Positions 31,150-38,752 of a stretch of 64,000 nt of DNA are shown in pieces. A program made the position numbers and the translations under genes. Origin of the DNA: Rhodococcus sp040643435 (GTDB lineage: Bacteria; Actinomycetota; Actinomycetes; Mycobacteriales; Mycobacteriaceae); contig NZ_JBEYUH010000002.1 in NCBI RefSeq assembly GCF_040643435.1, forward strand, positions 124,001-188,000, read 5' to 3'. The notes under the pieces are model-generated. The model was not told the DNA's origin. It did not search any database and saw only the letters and a list, made by a program, of their open reading frames with translations. The first letter of the stretch is position 1, and the number at the start of each line of letters is the position of its first letter.

Positions 31150-32772
31150 GTGGCACAGCAAGAGGTCACTCGCAAGCGGGAGGTCTGGTCAGGCCGGTCG
31201 GTGTTCATCATGGCGGCGATCGGGTCGGCCGTCGGACTCGGCAACATCTGGCGCTTTCCCTACATCGCCTACGAGAACGGCGGTGGCGCATTCCTGATCC
31301 CGTATCTGGTTGCGCTGCTGACGGCGGGCATCCCGCTCCTGCTGCTCGACTATGCGATCGGGCACAAGTTCCGGGGGTCGCCGCCGTTGGCATTCCGCAG
31401 GCTGCGCCGCGGCGCGGAGTTCATCGGCTGGTGGCAGGTACTGGTGTGCTTCGTCATCGGCGTGTACTACGCCGTTATCGTGGCGTGGGCCGCGCGGTAC
31501 ACCTTCTTCTCGATCACCGAAGCGTGGGGCGACGACCCCGAGGGCTTCTTCATGAGTTCGTTCCTGAACCAGGACGCGGATGCGACATTCGGGCTGAGCT
31601 TCGTGCCCGGTGTCGCGTGGCCGCTGCTGCTGGTCTGGATCGCGACGCTCGCAGTGCTTGCTCTCGGCGTGCAGCGCGGCATCGGCAATGCGAACCGGAT
31701 CTTCGTGCCGCTGCTGGTCGTGTTGTTCGGTGCGCTCGTGGTACGGGCCCTGACTCTCGACGGTGCGACGACGGGTCTCGACGCGTTCTTCAGCCCGAAC
31801 TGGTCGGCGCTGACCGACACCGGAGTGTGGATCGCGGCGTACGCGCAGATCTTCTTCTCGCTGTCCGTCGCCTTCGGCATCATGGTGACCTACGCGTCGT
31901 ACCTCAAGCGCAAGACGAACCTGACGGGCTCGGGACTGGTAGTCGGATTCTCGAACTCGAGCTTCGAAGTACTCGCCGGCATCGGTGTGTTCTCTGCGCT
32001 GGGCTTCATGGCGCAGGCTCAGGGAGTCGAGGTCGGCGAGGTGGTTGCGGGCGGTATCGGTCTCGCATTCATCGCCTTCCCGACGATCGTCTCGGAGATG
32101 CCGGGTGGCCCGATCTTCGGCGTGTTGTTCTTCGGCTCGCTCGTCTTCGCCGGTTTCACATCGATGATCAGCATCATCCAGGTGACCGTCTCGGCGTTCC
32201 AGGACAAGACCGGTCTCGGCCGGGTGCCGGCGGTTCTCGCCATCGGTGGCGTCTCTGCGATCGTGTCGCTGCTGCTGTTCCCCACGACGACCGGGCTGAA
32301 CACCCTCGACGTAGTGGACCGCTTCGCGAATCAGTTCGGCATCGTCGGTGTCGCCTTCGTCGCGCTCGTGGTGGTCGCGTGGATCTACCGTCGACTGCCC
32401 GAGATGCGCGACCATCTCAACTCGGTGTCGTCGTTCAAGCTGGGAAGGGGCTGGATGGTGTTCACGGGCATCATCACGCCGCTCGTCCTCGGTTACATGC
32501 TGTTCAGCGAGATCCGCGATCGCATCCGCGACGGATACGGCGGCCTTCCCGACAGCTTGGTCACGGTGTTCGGGTGGAGCGTACAGATCGGGGTGATCGT
32601 CCTCGCTGTCGTCCTGGCGTTCATCCCGTGGCGCAAGGGAATCGATCTCGAATACGAACTCGATGAGAACCGTCCTCTCGCAGGGTCCGTCCCGGCGTCC
32701 GCAACAGTCTCCGCATCGTCCGATGACGTCTCGTCCGGAGCCGATCCGTCGTCCACCGGAGGTAGCAAGTGA
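31150..32772 (+). CDS. NSS-family sodium-dependent transporter (MetP-like)
   Basis: A 540-residue neurotransmitter:sodium symporter with about 12 helices. The conserved first helix AAIGSAVGLGNIWRFPYIAYENGGGAFL (in parts, residues about 21-48) carries the Na+ and amino-acid binding residues. Prokaryotic members import amino acids. The GTG 31150 follows GGAGG by about 10 nt. A 35-residue partner gene overlaps its stop, an arrangement known from Corynebacterium glutamicum metPS, which takes up methionine and alanine. Methionine or alanine is therefore the best guess for the substrate. Confidence 0.92.
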   Translation: MAQQEVTRKREVWSGRSVFIMAAIGSAVGLGNIWRFPYIAYENGGGAFLIPYLVALLTAGIPLLLLDYAIGHKFRGSPPLAFRRLRRGAEFIGWWQVLVCFVIGVYYAVIVAWAARYTFFSITEAWGDDPEGFFMSSFLNQDADATFGLSFVPGVAWPLLLVWIATLAVLALGVQRGIGNANRIFVPLLVVLFGALVVRALTLDGATTGLDAFFSPNWSALTDTGVWIAAYAQIFFSLSVAFGIMVTYASYLKRKTNLTGSGLVVGFSNSSFEVLAGIGVFSALGFMAQAQGVEVGEVVAGGIGLAFIAFPTIVSEMPGGPIFGVLFFGSLVFAGFTSMISIIQVTVSAFQDKTGLGRVPAVLAIGGVSAIVSLLLFPTTTGLNTLDVVDRFANQFGIVGVAFVALVVVAWIYRRLPEMRDHLNSVSSFKLGRGWMVFTGIITPLVLGYMLFSEIRDRIRDGYGGLPDSLVTVFGWSVQIGVIVLAVVLAFIPWRKGIDLEYELDENRPLAGSVPASATVSASSDDVSSGADPSSTGGSK

Positions 32773-32876
32773 GTACCGCAGCCATTGTCATGATGCTCCT
32801 CGCGCTGACCACCCTGTGGGGTGGCCTGGTGCTGAGCATCCTTCATCTGCGCAAGCATCCGGACGATCCGGACTGA
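32769..32876 (+). CDS. MetS-type small subunit of the NSS transporter
   Basis: A 35-residue membrane peptide starting at GTG 32769, which overlaps the transporter stop (GTGA). One hydrophobic helix (about residues 4-26: AAIVMMLLALTTLWGGLVL) is followed by the family's basic-acidic end SILHLRKHPDDPD. Small subunits of this kind are required by their NSS partner in corynebacteria. The overlap implies coupled translation at near-equal amounts. It is followed by a strong terminator. Confidence 0.88.
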   Translation: MSTAAIVMMLLALTTLWGGLVLSILHLRKHPDDPD

Positions 32877-32917
32877 TCCGCGATGACCGACTCGTGAGGA
32901 TGTCGGTTCGGTAACAC

Positions 32918-32951
32918 CACGGGCGGCGCTCTGGCCGGAGCGCCGCCCGTG
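32918..32951 (+). terminator. terminator after the NSS transporter operon
   Basis: Perfect 14-bp arms (CACGGGCGGCGCTC and complement) with a 6-nt loop, followed by TGTTGTTCTGT. It lies 41 bp after the small-subunit stop. Confidence 0.9.
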
Positions 32952-33045
32952 TGTTGTTCTGTACGGGTCATACTCTCAACCTCTACTTAAGAGTTAGGCA
33001 GAGGCCCGACCGGGTGCTACGACCCACACCAGGAGAAAACCCCAC

Positions 33046-33876
33046 ATGAGCCGCAGACACCGCCACCTCGTGAGCCGCTTCTCGGTCGCCGCAACGCTCA
33101 CGCTCACCGCAGGCCTGGCATTGCCCGCGACTGCCGCCGCCGATCCGGCACCGGCGCAGCCGGCAGTGCCGGCGCAGGTGCCCGCCGAGAGCCCACTTTC
33201 GGCCGCTCTCGATGCCCTCCGCGCGCTGCCGGACGGTGAGCCTGCCGCACTCGCTGCGGCCGAAGCCATCGCAAATGCTCGCGGAAGCGCCGTCGAGGCG
33301 GCCGAGTCGACACCGCTCGGCGCCTACGAGGACGGCATGGAGTTCCTGGGGCGCCTCGGCATCCAACCGTTCCTCTACCCCACCGGAGCGCCGTTCTGCA
33401 CAGCCGACGGCGACCTGCCGTTGGGCACCGTCCCGGCCGTCGCGGGTGCGCTGCCAGGCCCGTGGCCCGAGTACAGACCGGTTCCGATGCTCGAACCCCT
33501 GAACCTGGTGAACCCCGCCGAGACACTCTTCGCGTTCGTTCCCCTCGGCCTCGAGGGTGACGCGGACACCACCGGAATACAGCTCGCGTGGCTGAACATC
33601 AACACCCTGCAAGGCGGCTTCGTGCCGATGGGCACGCCGGAGGAGGCCGCTGCAGGAGCCATCCCGGACACCGTCACCGGACCGGCCCGCGGGATCGTCG
33701 AGCAGGCCGTCGCGCGCTTCATCGCCGACACACTGCCCATGGGTGGGGTGCGGGTCGCGCCGGTCGAGACGGGTTCGGGCACCGTGCTCTCGGCCGTCTT
33801 CGGTACCGTCCGCAACGGCGCCGCCTCGTGCTTCTTCCTGCCCACGATCGGGATCGTGGACGTGCCCGCCCCCTGA
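33046..33876 (+). CDS. secreted protein of unknown function
   Basis: A 276-residue exported protein. The N-terminus has basic residues, a hydrophobic core (about 14-30) and a signal-peptidase site after ATAAA near residue 32. An Ala/Pro-rich stretch follows, then a compact domain with two cysteines (C118 in GAPFCTADG and C262 in AASCFFLP) that could form a disulfide. I do not recognise the family; similar secreted proteins occur in rhodococci and nocardiae, as far as I recall. It has its own leader with AGGAGAA before the ATG. A hairpin follows, and the next gene is convergent. Confidence 0.75.
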   Translation: MSRRHRHLVSRFSVAATLTLTAGLALPATAAADPAPAQPAVPAQVPAESPLSAALDALRALPDGEPAALAAAEAIANARGSAVEAAESTPLGAYEDGMEFLGRLGIQPFLYPTGAPFCTADGDLPLGTVPAVAGALPGPWPEYRPVPMLEPLNLVNPAETLFAFVPLGLEGDADTTGIQLAWLNINTLQGGFVPMGTPEEAAAGAIPDTVTGPARGIVEQAVARFIADTLPMGGVRVAPVETGSGTVLSAVFGTVRNGAASCFFLPTIGIVDVPAP

Positions 33877-33890
33877 CCGGGCGCTCGGAT

Positions 33891-33920
33891 GCAGCGGGTG
33901 GGCCTCAGCTCGCCCGCTGC
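33891..33920. terminator. hairpin between the secreted protein and the KstR-like gene
   Basis: Eight perfect outer pairs (GCAGCGGG with CCCGCTGC) continue through five more pairs, including two wobbles, to a CTCA loop. It overlaps the last codons of the convergent tetR gene and may stop both transcripts. Confidence 0.65.
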
Positions 33921-34588
33921 AGTTCGGTCAGCCTGTCGAACACGAGTGTGACGGCGGTGTCCATGTGGGCGAGCACATCGCCGACACTCTGCCGCCCTGC
34001 GACCCAGGAGACGAGCGAGGACATCCACACGTCCGCGATGATCCGTACGGCGTTGAGCACCTCTTCCGTGACGATATCGAGGCCCGCAGCCTGCGCGAAC
34101 AGCCGGGTGAGCACCTCCCCGAGGTGGTCCAGTTCGGCCGCCGAGGACGCATCGGCGAACATTGCCGCCCGAACGAGCGCGTCGTAGCGCAGCGGGTTCT
34201 CGGACAGCCGCGGCATCACCCCGCGCAGCACGCCCATGAGGCGCTCGGCGGCACTGCCGCCCGGGATCTCCGCGGTGGTCACGGCTTCGGCGGCGGTCTC
34301 GAATTCGAGTACGAGCGCCACGACGAGCAGGTGGTTCTTCGACGGGAAGTAGCGGTAGACCGTACCGAGAGCGACACCGGATCGGTCTGCGACAGCCCGC
34401 ATCTGCACGGCGTCGTAACCGCCCTCCGAGGCGAGCTCCTCGGCGGAGGCGATGATCCGCATGTACCGCGCCCGCTGCGCCGGCCGCAGGCCCGCACCGG
34501 GCGACCGGGTGGACCCGAGGGCCGGTCGCGAGGTCTGCGTCGACGCCGACTCCTCGCCCGCGGTCTCCGTCGTCGACTGCTCCGTCAT
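33905..34588 (-). CDS. TetR-family regulator, KstR-like
   Basis: A 227-residue TetR protein. The helix-turn-helix block GGYDAVQMRAVADRSGVALGTVYRYFPSKNHLL (in parts, residues about 55-90) is very close to that of KstR, the cholesterol-catabolism repressor of mycobacteria and rhodococci. The ligand domain also fits (ALVRAAMFADASSAAELDHL, RIIADVWMSSLVSWV). A disordered 35-residue N-terminal tail is present. The ATG 34588 follows GGAAGG by 7 nt; a GTG lies one codon earlier. It is divergent from the LLM-FAD operon, whose promoter holds a KstR-type box. It may be a KstR paralogue devoted to this locus, with a steroid CoA thioester as ligand by analogy. Confidence 0.87.
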   Translation of the reverse strand: MTEQSTTETAGEESASTQTSRPALGSTRSPGAGLRPAQRARYMRIIASAEELASEGGYDAVQMRAVADRSGVALGTVYRYFPSKNHLLVVALVLEFETAAEAVTTAEIPGGSAAERLMGVLRGVMPRLSENPLRYDALVRAAMFADASSAAELDHLGEVLTRLFAQAAGLDIVTEEVLNAVRIIADVWMSSLVSWVAGRQSVGDVLAHMDTAVTLVFDRLTELQRAS

Positions 34589-34670
34589 CACGCCACCTTC
34601 CGTTCATGCCCGTTTCGAGGATAGTTCAGCGTGGTGCGCCTGCCTTTTCGTACCGCCGACCGGCCACAAT

Positions 34671-34687
34671 CAGACAGGTGTCCGGAA
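34671..34687 (+). promoter_or_regulatory. shared operator motif, copy C (LLM/FAD promoter)
   Basis: CAGACAGGTGTCCGGAA matches CAGACA-N2-TGTCCRGAA, also found at 44764-44780 and 47754-47770. Its core GACA-N2-TGTC is palindromic. It lies between the divergent KstR-like tetR gene and the LLM gene, 19 bp from the KstR-type box. Confidence 0.65.
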
Positions 34688-34705
34688 ATCTCTTCCCTCC
34701 GGATG

Positions 34706-34719
34706 TAGAACGCGTTACA
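34706..34719. promoter_or_regulatory. KstR-type operator
   Basis: TAGAACGCGTTACA fits the KstR pattern TnnAACnnGTTnnA at every fixed position. It overlaps a possible -10 (TACATT, 34716-34721) for the LLM gene that starts at 34752. It is therefore placed for repression of the LLM-FAD operon, and perhaps of the divergent KstR-like gene. Confidence 0.75.
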
Positions 34720-34751
34720 TTTTCTCCGTCACCGTCTGGAGAGGGGCTGCT

Positions 34752-35597
34752 GTGCGCCACGGAATCACCCTGTTCACGAGCGACCGGGGAATCCGGCCCG
34801 AAGTCGCTGCCTCGACCGCGGAGAGTCGCGGTTTCGACAGTTTCTATGTGCCCGAACACACTCACATCCCGATCCGTCGCGAATCCGCGCATCCGGGAAC
34901 GGGCAACGAGACCCTTCCCGACGACCGCTACATGCGCACCCTCGATCCGTGGGTGGCGCTCGGACTCGCAGCCGCGGTGACGTCGACGATCAAGTTGGGC
35001 ACCTCCGTCGCACTGCCCCTCGAGCACGACCCCATCACGCTCGCCAAGACCATCGCGAGCCTCGATCACCTTTCCGGCGGCCGGGTGAACTTCGGTGTCG
35101 GATTCGGTTGGAACGCCGAGGAACTCGCCGACCACGGCGTACCGCCGAAGAAGAAGCGCACCGCGATGCGCCAGTATCTCGAAGCGATGCAGGCGCTGTG
35201 GACCGAGGAAGAGGCCTCCTACGAGGGAGACTTCGTCGCGTTCGGGCCGAGCTGGGCGTGGCCGAAACCTGTGCAGCAGCCACGGCCCCCGATCTTCCTC
35301 GGCGCCGGTTCCACCGACCGCAACTTCGACTGGATCGTCCGCCACACCGACGGGTGGATCACCACACCCACGGAGAACAACGTCGTCGACAACGTCGCGC
35401 GCCTCCACAAGGCCTGGGCCGATGCCGGCCGTGCAGGGACTCCCGAGATCCTCGCCCTGGCAGGCCGTCACGACGCCGAGCAACTGAGGATCTGGGAGGA
35501 CTCCGGGGTCACCGAGGTGATCTTCGGCCTGCCCGACCGTCCCCAGGACGACGTCGTCGCGTACATCGACCGACTCGCCTCGAAACTCGACCACTGA
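34752..35597 (+). CDS. LLM-class F420-dependent oxidoreductase
   Basis: A 281-residue luciferase-like TIM-barrel enzyme with VRHGITLFTSDRG at the start, FDSFYVPEHTHIP, LGTSVALPLEHDPITLAKTIASLD (in parts) and GRVNFGVGFGWNAEEL, typical of actinobacterial F420-using members (TIGR03619 type). It probably oxidises or reduces an alcohol, aldehyde or enone with coenzyme F420. The GTG 34752 follows GGAGAGGGG by 5-6 nt. It starts a two-gene operon with the FAD dehydrogenase 22 bp downstream. Its promoter carries a KstR-type box, which points to sterol metabolism. The substrate is unknown. Confidence 0.88.
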   Translation: MRHGITLFTSDRGIRPEVAASTAESRGFDSFYVPEHTHIPIRRESAHPGTGNETLPDDRYMRTLDPWVALGLAAAVTSTIKLGTSVALPLEHDPITLAKTIASLDHLSGGRVNFGVGFGWNAEELADHGVPPKKKRTAMRQYLEAMQALWTEEEASYEGDFVAFGPSWAWPKPVQQPRPPIFLGAGSTDRNFDWIVRHTDGWITTPTENNVVDNVARLHKAWADAGRAGTPEILALAGRHDAEQLRIWEDSGVTEVIFGLPDRPQDDVVAYIDRLASKLDH

Positions 35598-35619
35598 TCA
35601 CCGACCCGAACGGACCCCG

Positions 35620-37083
35620 ATGAGCACCGATCTCCATCCCCTTCCCGCCGACAGCGTCTCCACCTGGGACCACGAAGCCGACGTCGTCGTCGCCGGTTAC
35701 GGCATCGCCGGTGTCTCGGCGTCCATCGAGGCCGCCCGCGCCGGTGCCGACGTGCTCGTGCTCGAACGGACCGGCGGTTGGGGCGGTGCGGCCTCGCTGT
35801 CGGGCGGCATCGTCTACCTCGGCGGCGGCACCCCGCTGCAGAAGGCCCTCGGATTCGACGACTCGCCCGAGAACATGAAGGCGTTCATGCTCGCCGCGCT
35901 CGGGCCGGGCGCCGATGAAGCGAAGATCACCGAGTACTGCGAGGGCAGCGTCGAACACTACGAGTGGCTCGTGGACAACGGTGTGGTGTTCAAGGAGAGC
36001 TTCTGGGGCGAACCCGGGTGGGAGATCCCCGGTGACGACGGCCTGATGTACTCCGGCGGCGAGAACTCCGCGCCCTTCAACGAGATCGCCACGCCCGCCC
36101 CGCGCGGGCACGTCCCGCAGATGACCGACAAGCGCACCGGAGAGAAGGGCGGCGGGTACATGCTCATGCAGCCGCTCTCGCAGGTCGCCGAAAGCCTCGG
36201 TGTACGAGCCGAATACGACGTGCGGGTGCAGCGATTGATCGTCGACGGCGACGGACGTGTCGTGGGCCTGACGGCCAAGCAGTACGGCAAGGACGTCCAC
36301 ATCCGGGCCCGCCGCGGCGTCGTCCTCGCGACCGGCAGTTTCGCGTACAACAAGGAGATGGTCGAGTCGTACGCGCCGCAACTCAGCGGTCGCCCGGGTG
36401 CGGCGATCGAGGAGCACGACGGCCGCGCGATCCGCATGGCGCAGGCACTCGGCGCCGATCTCGCGCACATGGACGCCACCGAGGTCGCCTTCTTCGGCGA
36501 CCCGCAATTGATGGCCCGCGGCATCCTCGTCAACGGCCGCGGTCAGCGGTACGTCCCCGAGGACACCTATCCGGGCCGTATCGGTCAGCTCACGCTGCTG
36601 AAGAACGACAACCAGGCCTATCTGATCATCGACGAACAGGCGTACGAGGAGGGTTGTGCGGCAACGAGTTCGACGCCCTTCTTCCGGTTCCGTCCGAAGT
36701 GGGTCGCAGAGACCGTCGCCGAACTCGAATCCGACATGGAGCTGCCGGTGGGGACGTTGCAGGCGACCGTCGAGGTCTACAACAGGCACGCCGAGAACGG
36801 CAGCGATCCGGTGCTGGGCAAGAAGAGCGAGTGGGTCAAGCCCATCGGCAGCCCGATCGCGGCGCTCGATCTGCGCAACTGCACAGCAGGTTTCACGCTC
36901 GGCGGTCTGCGCACCTCGGTGAACTCGGAGGTGCTGCACGTGTCCGGCGATCCGATCCCCGGCCTGTTCGCTGCGGGTCGCTGCACGTCGGGTGTGTGCG
37001 CGTGGGGGTATGCGAGCGGCACGTCGCTGGGCGACGGAAGCTTCTTCGGGCGTCGCGCCGGCCTGTCGGCTGCGAAAGGCTGA
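35620..37083 (+). CDS. FAD-binding dehydrogenase, KstD/fumarate-reductase-like
   Basis: A 487-residue flavoprotein with the dinucleotide motif VVVAGYGIAGVSASIEAA (about 22-39), GGWGGAASLSGG near the flavin, VVLATGSFAYNKEM and the C-terminal FAD block PGLFAAGRCTSGVCAWGYASGTSLGDG (in parts). It belongs to the fumarate reductase/3-ketosteroid delta-1-dehydrogenase superfamily but is not a standard KstD: it is shorter and its substrate-facing loops differ. A steroid or terpenoid dehydrogenation is a reasonable guess because of its operon partner, the KstR-type box and the sterol genes around it. It ends at a hairpin. Confidence 0.85.
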   Translation: MSTDLHPLPADSVSTWDHEADVVVAGYGIAGVSASIEAARAGADVLVLERTGGWGGAASLSGGIVYLGGGTPLQKALGFDDSPENMKAFMLAALGPGADEAKITEYCEGSVEHYEWLVDNGVVFKESFWGEPGWEIPGDDGLMYSGGENSAPFNEIATPAPRGHVPQMTDKRTGEKGGGYMLMQPLSQVAESLGVRAEYDVRVQRLIVDGDGRVVGLTAKQYGKDVHIRARRGVVLATGSFAYNKEMVESYAPQLSGRPGAAIEEHDGRAIRMAQALGADLAHMDATEVAFFGDPQLMARGILVNGRGQRYVPEDTYPGRIGQLTLLKNDNQAYLIIDEQAYEEGCAATSSTPFFRFRPKWVAETVAELESDMELPVGTLQATVEVYNRHAENGSDPVLGKKSEWVKPIGSPIAALDLRNCTAGFTLGGLRTSVNSEVLHVSGDPIPGLFAAGRCTSGVCAWGYASGTSLGDGSFFGRRAGLSAAKG

Positions 37084-37093
37084 CAGCCGGAAC

Positions 37094-37120
37094 GGTTCCG
37101 GTGGCCCGGCCACCGGAACC
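37094..37120. terminator. hairpin after the FAD dehydrogenase gene
   Basis: Arms GGTTCCGGTGGC (37094-37105) and GCCACCGGAACC (37109-37120) with a 3-nt loop lie in the gap between two convergent genes, 10 bp after the plus-strand stop. Confidence 0.8.
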
Positions 37121-37152
37121 ACCCATCGGGGCCACCGGAACCACCCATCGGG
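37109..37152. repeat. 22-bp perfect tandem duplication of the terminator arm
   Basis: The 22 bp at 37109-37130 are repeated exactly at 37131-37152. The unit begins with the right arm of the hairpin (GCCACCGGAACC), so the left arm could pair with either copy. The second copy ends just before the stop of the GMC oxidoreductase gene. Confidence 0.9.
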
Positions 37153-38730
37153 TCAGAACACGCGATCCAGGTCGCGAGAGACGATCCGATCGGCGCCGTA
37201 CTCGGCGAGCGCCGCGATCGTCATCGACGGATTGCACGCCCCGGTCGATCCCGGAATCTTCGCGCCGTCCACCACATACAGGCCGGGCTGGTCGTGCACG
37301 CGACCGGCGTCGTCGCACACCGTCCCGAACGGCGCACCACCGAGCGGATGGAAGGTGTTGATGTCGACGGCGTTGACGTCGACGACGATCGAGGCCGGTC
37401 CCGCGATCCGCCGGATGCGGGCCTCGATGGCGCGGGTGAGTTCCCGGTCGTAGGCCTGATCCCAGTTCAGGACCGCATCGTCGCGGCCGGCGTCGTAGTG
37501 CCAGACTCCTCGGCCGTCGACGATCCCCAGACCGATCATCGTGGTCGTTCCCACATCGACGGGGAACGGCACCGGGCCGGTGACGATCATCAACGGGCCG
37601 GCGGGATCGGTGTAGTCGCGCATACCCACACAGGCGGGCCCGCCCTGATGGTCGCCGGGACTGACGAGCGGGCTCGTCACGGCGAACACCCGGTCGCCGT
37701 TGTTGCCCCATCCCGTTCCGACGCCGTCGGGAAGATCGGGGACGAGCCCCTTCGCCTTCGCCTTCACGAGGAGACGGGTCGTGCCGGCCGATCCGGCACC
37801 GAGGAACAGCGACTGTGCGAGGATCCGCTTGCGTTCGAGAACCATTCCGTCCGTGTGGATCCGGTCCACGTGCACGATCCAGGTGCCGTCCGGAGCACGC
37901 TCGATGTCGCCGACCCGGTGCAGCGGCGCGACCGTGACGTGCCCCGTGCGTTCCGCCTCGGCGAGATAGGTGACGTCGACCGAGAACTTACCGCCGTTGT
38001 TGACTCCGTAGATGACGTCGCCCGTCGTGTAGGACGGTTTCAGTTCCCCGGTCAGCTCCCGTCGCGCGAAGTCCCAGTCGATGCACATCGGCACTCTGAA
38101 GGTGTCGTAGCCCTGCGAACCTGCACGGTCCAGGAACTGGCGTGAGGACCGGTACCGATCGTGGTCGAGCAGATCGTCCGGAATGGTCGCGACCCTCAGC
38201 ACCCGTGCCACCCGCCGATAGTGGTCGGAGGCCAGCAGGTCGTAGTCGATACGCGAGGACACCGAATCGGAGAATCGCTGCCCGTCGGGTTGCACGGTCA
38301 TGCCGTGATAGGCCAGCGAACTCCCGCCGACCCCCGCGCCGCACATGACGTCCATACCGTTCCCCGGAACCCGTTCGATGAGCCCGGTGAACGGTTCGGT
38401 CGGGATCGGCGGAGTACCGGTCATCACCGGGGCGGGCGACAACCACGACATCCGCCGGTCCGGTTGCAGCATGTGAGGGAACGTCTCGGCGTTCGGCCCG
38501 GTGGGCCAGCGGATCCCACGTTCGAGGACGAGCGTCTGCACACCGGCCCGGCCGAGATGCAGCGCGGTGATCGCACCGCCGAATCCGCTGCCCACGACGA
38601 CTGCCCGATGGCGCTCCTCGGTGACCTCGGCGCGTGCGCGTGGGATCGGGGACAACGACAACGCGGCAACGGCCGCACCGCCGACGACGGTTCCCCGCAG
38701 GAAGGTACGGCGGGACAGCGCACTATTCAC
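37153..38730 (-). CDS. cholesterol-oxidase-like GMC oxidoreductase, Tat-exported
   Basis: A 525-residue flavoenzyme. The N-terminus has a twin-arginine signal (SRRTFLRG, R7-R8) with an Ala-rich hydrophobic stretch ending near residue 34. The FAD motif is VVVGSGFGG (about 44-52). The C-terminal block HPLGGAPFG (461-469), DGAKIPGSTGACNPSMTI and ALAEYGADRI match class I cholesterol oxidases, which oxidise and isomerise 3-beta-hydroxysteroids using oxygen. N500 in ACNP matches the active-site asparagine region. The GTG 38730 follows AGGAG by 9 nt. It is the last gene of the CYP51 operon, 22 bp after its neighbour. A 3-hydroxysterol substrate is likely but unproven. Confidence 0.86.
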   Translation of the reverse strand: MNSALSRRTFLRGTVVGGAAVAALSLSPIPRARAEVTEERHRAVVVGSGFGGAITALHLGRAGVQTLVLERGIRWPTGPNAETFPHMLQPDRRMSWLSPAPVMTGTPPIPTEPFTGLIERVPGNGMDVMCGAGVGGSSLAYHGMTVQPDGQRFSDSVSSRIDYDLLASDHYRRVARVLRVATIPDDLLDHDRYRSSRQFLDRAGSQGYDTFRVPMCIDWDFARRELTGELKPSYTTGDVIYGVNNGGKFSVDVTYLAEAERTGHVTVAPLHRVGDIERAPDGTWIVHVDRIHTDGMVLERKRILAQSLFLGAGSAGTTRLLVKAKAKGLVPDLPDGVGTGWGNNGDRVFAVTSPLVSPGDHQGGPACVGMRDYTDPAGPLMIVTGPVPFPVDVGTTTMIGLGIVDGRGVWHYDAGRDDAVLNWDQAYDRELTRAIEARIRRIAGPASIVVDVNAVDINTFHPLGGAPFGTVCDDAGRVHDQPGLYVVDGAKIPGSTGACNPSMTIAALAEYGADRIVSRDLDRVF

Positions 38731-38752
38731 GAAGGGCTCTCCTGGAGCGTGG

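Noticed and set aside
35620..37083. Calling the FAD protein a true 3-ketosteroid delta-1-dehydrogenase (kstD)
   Set aside because: The superfamily fits, but its loops and length differ from known KstD proteins, so the specific name is not supported.
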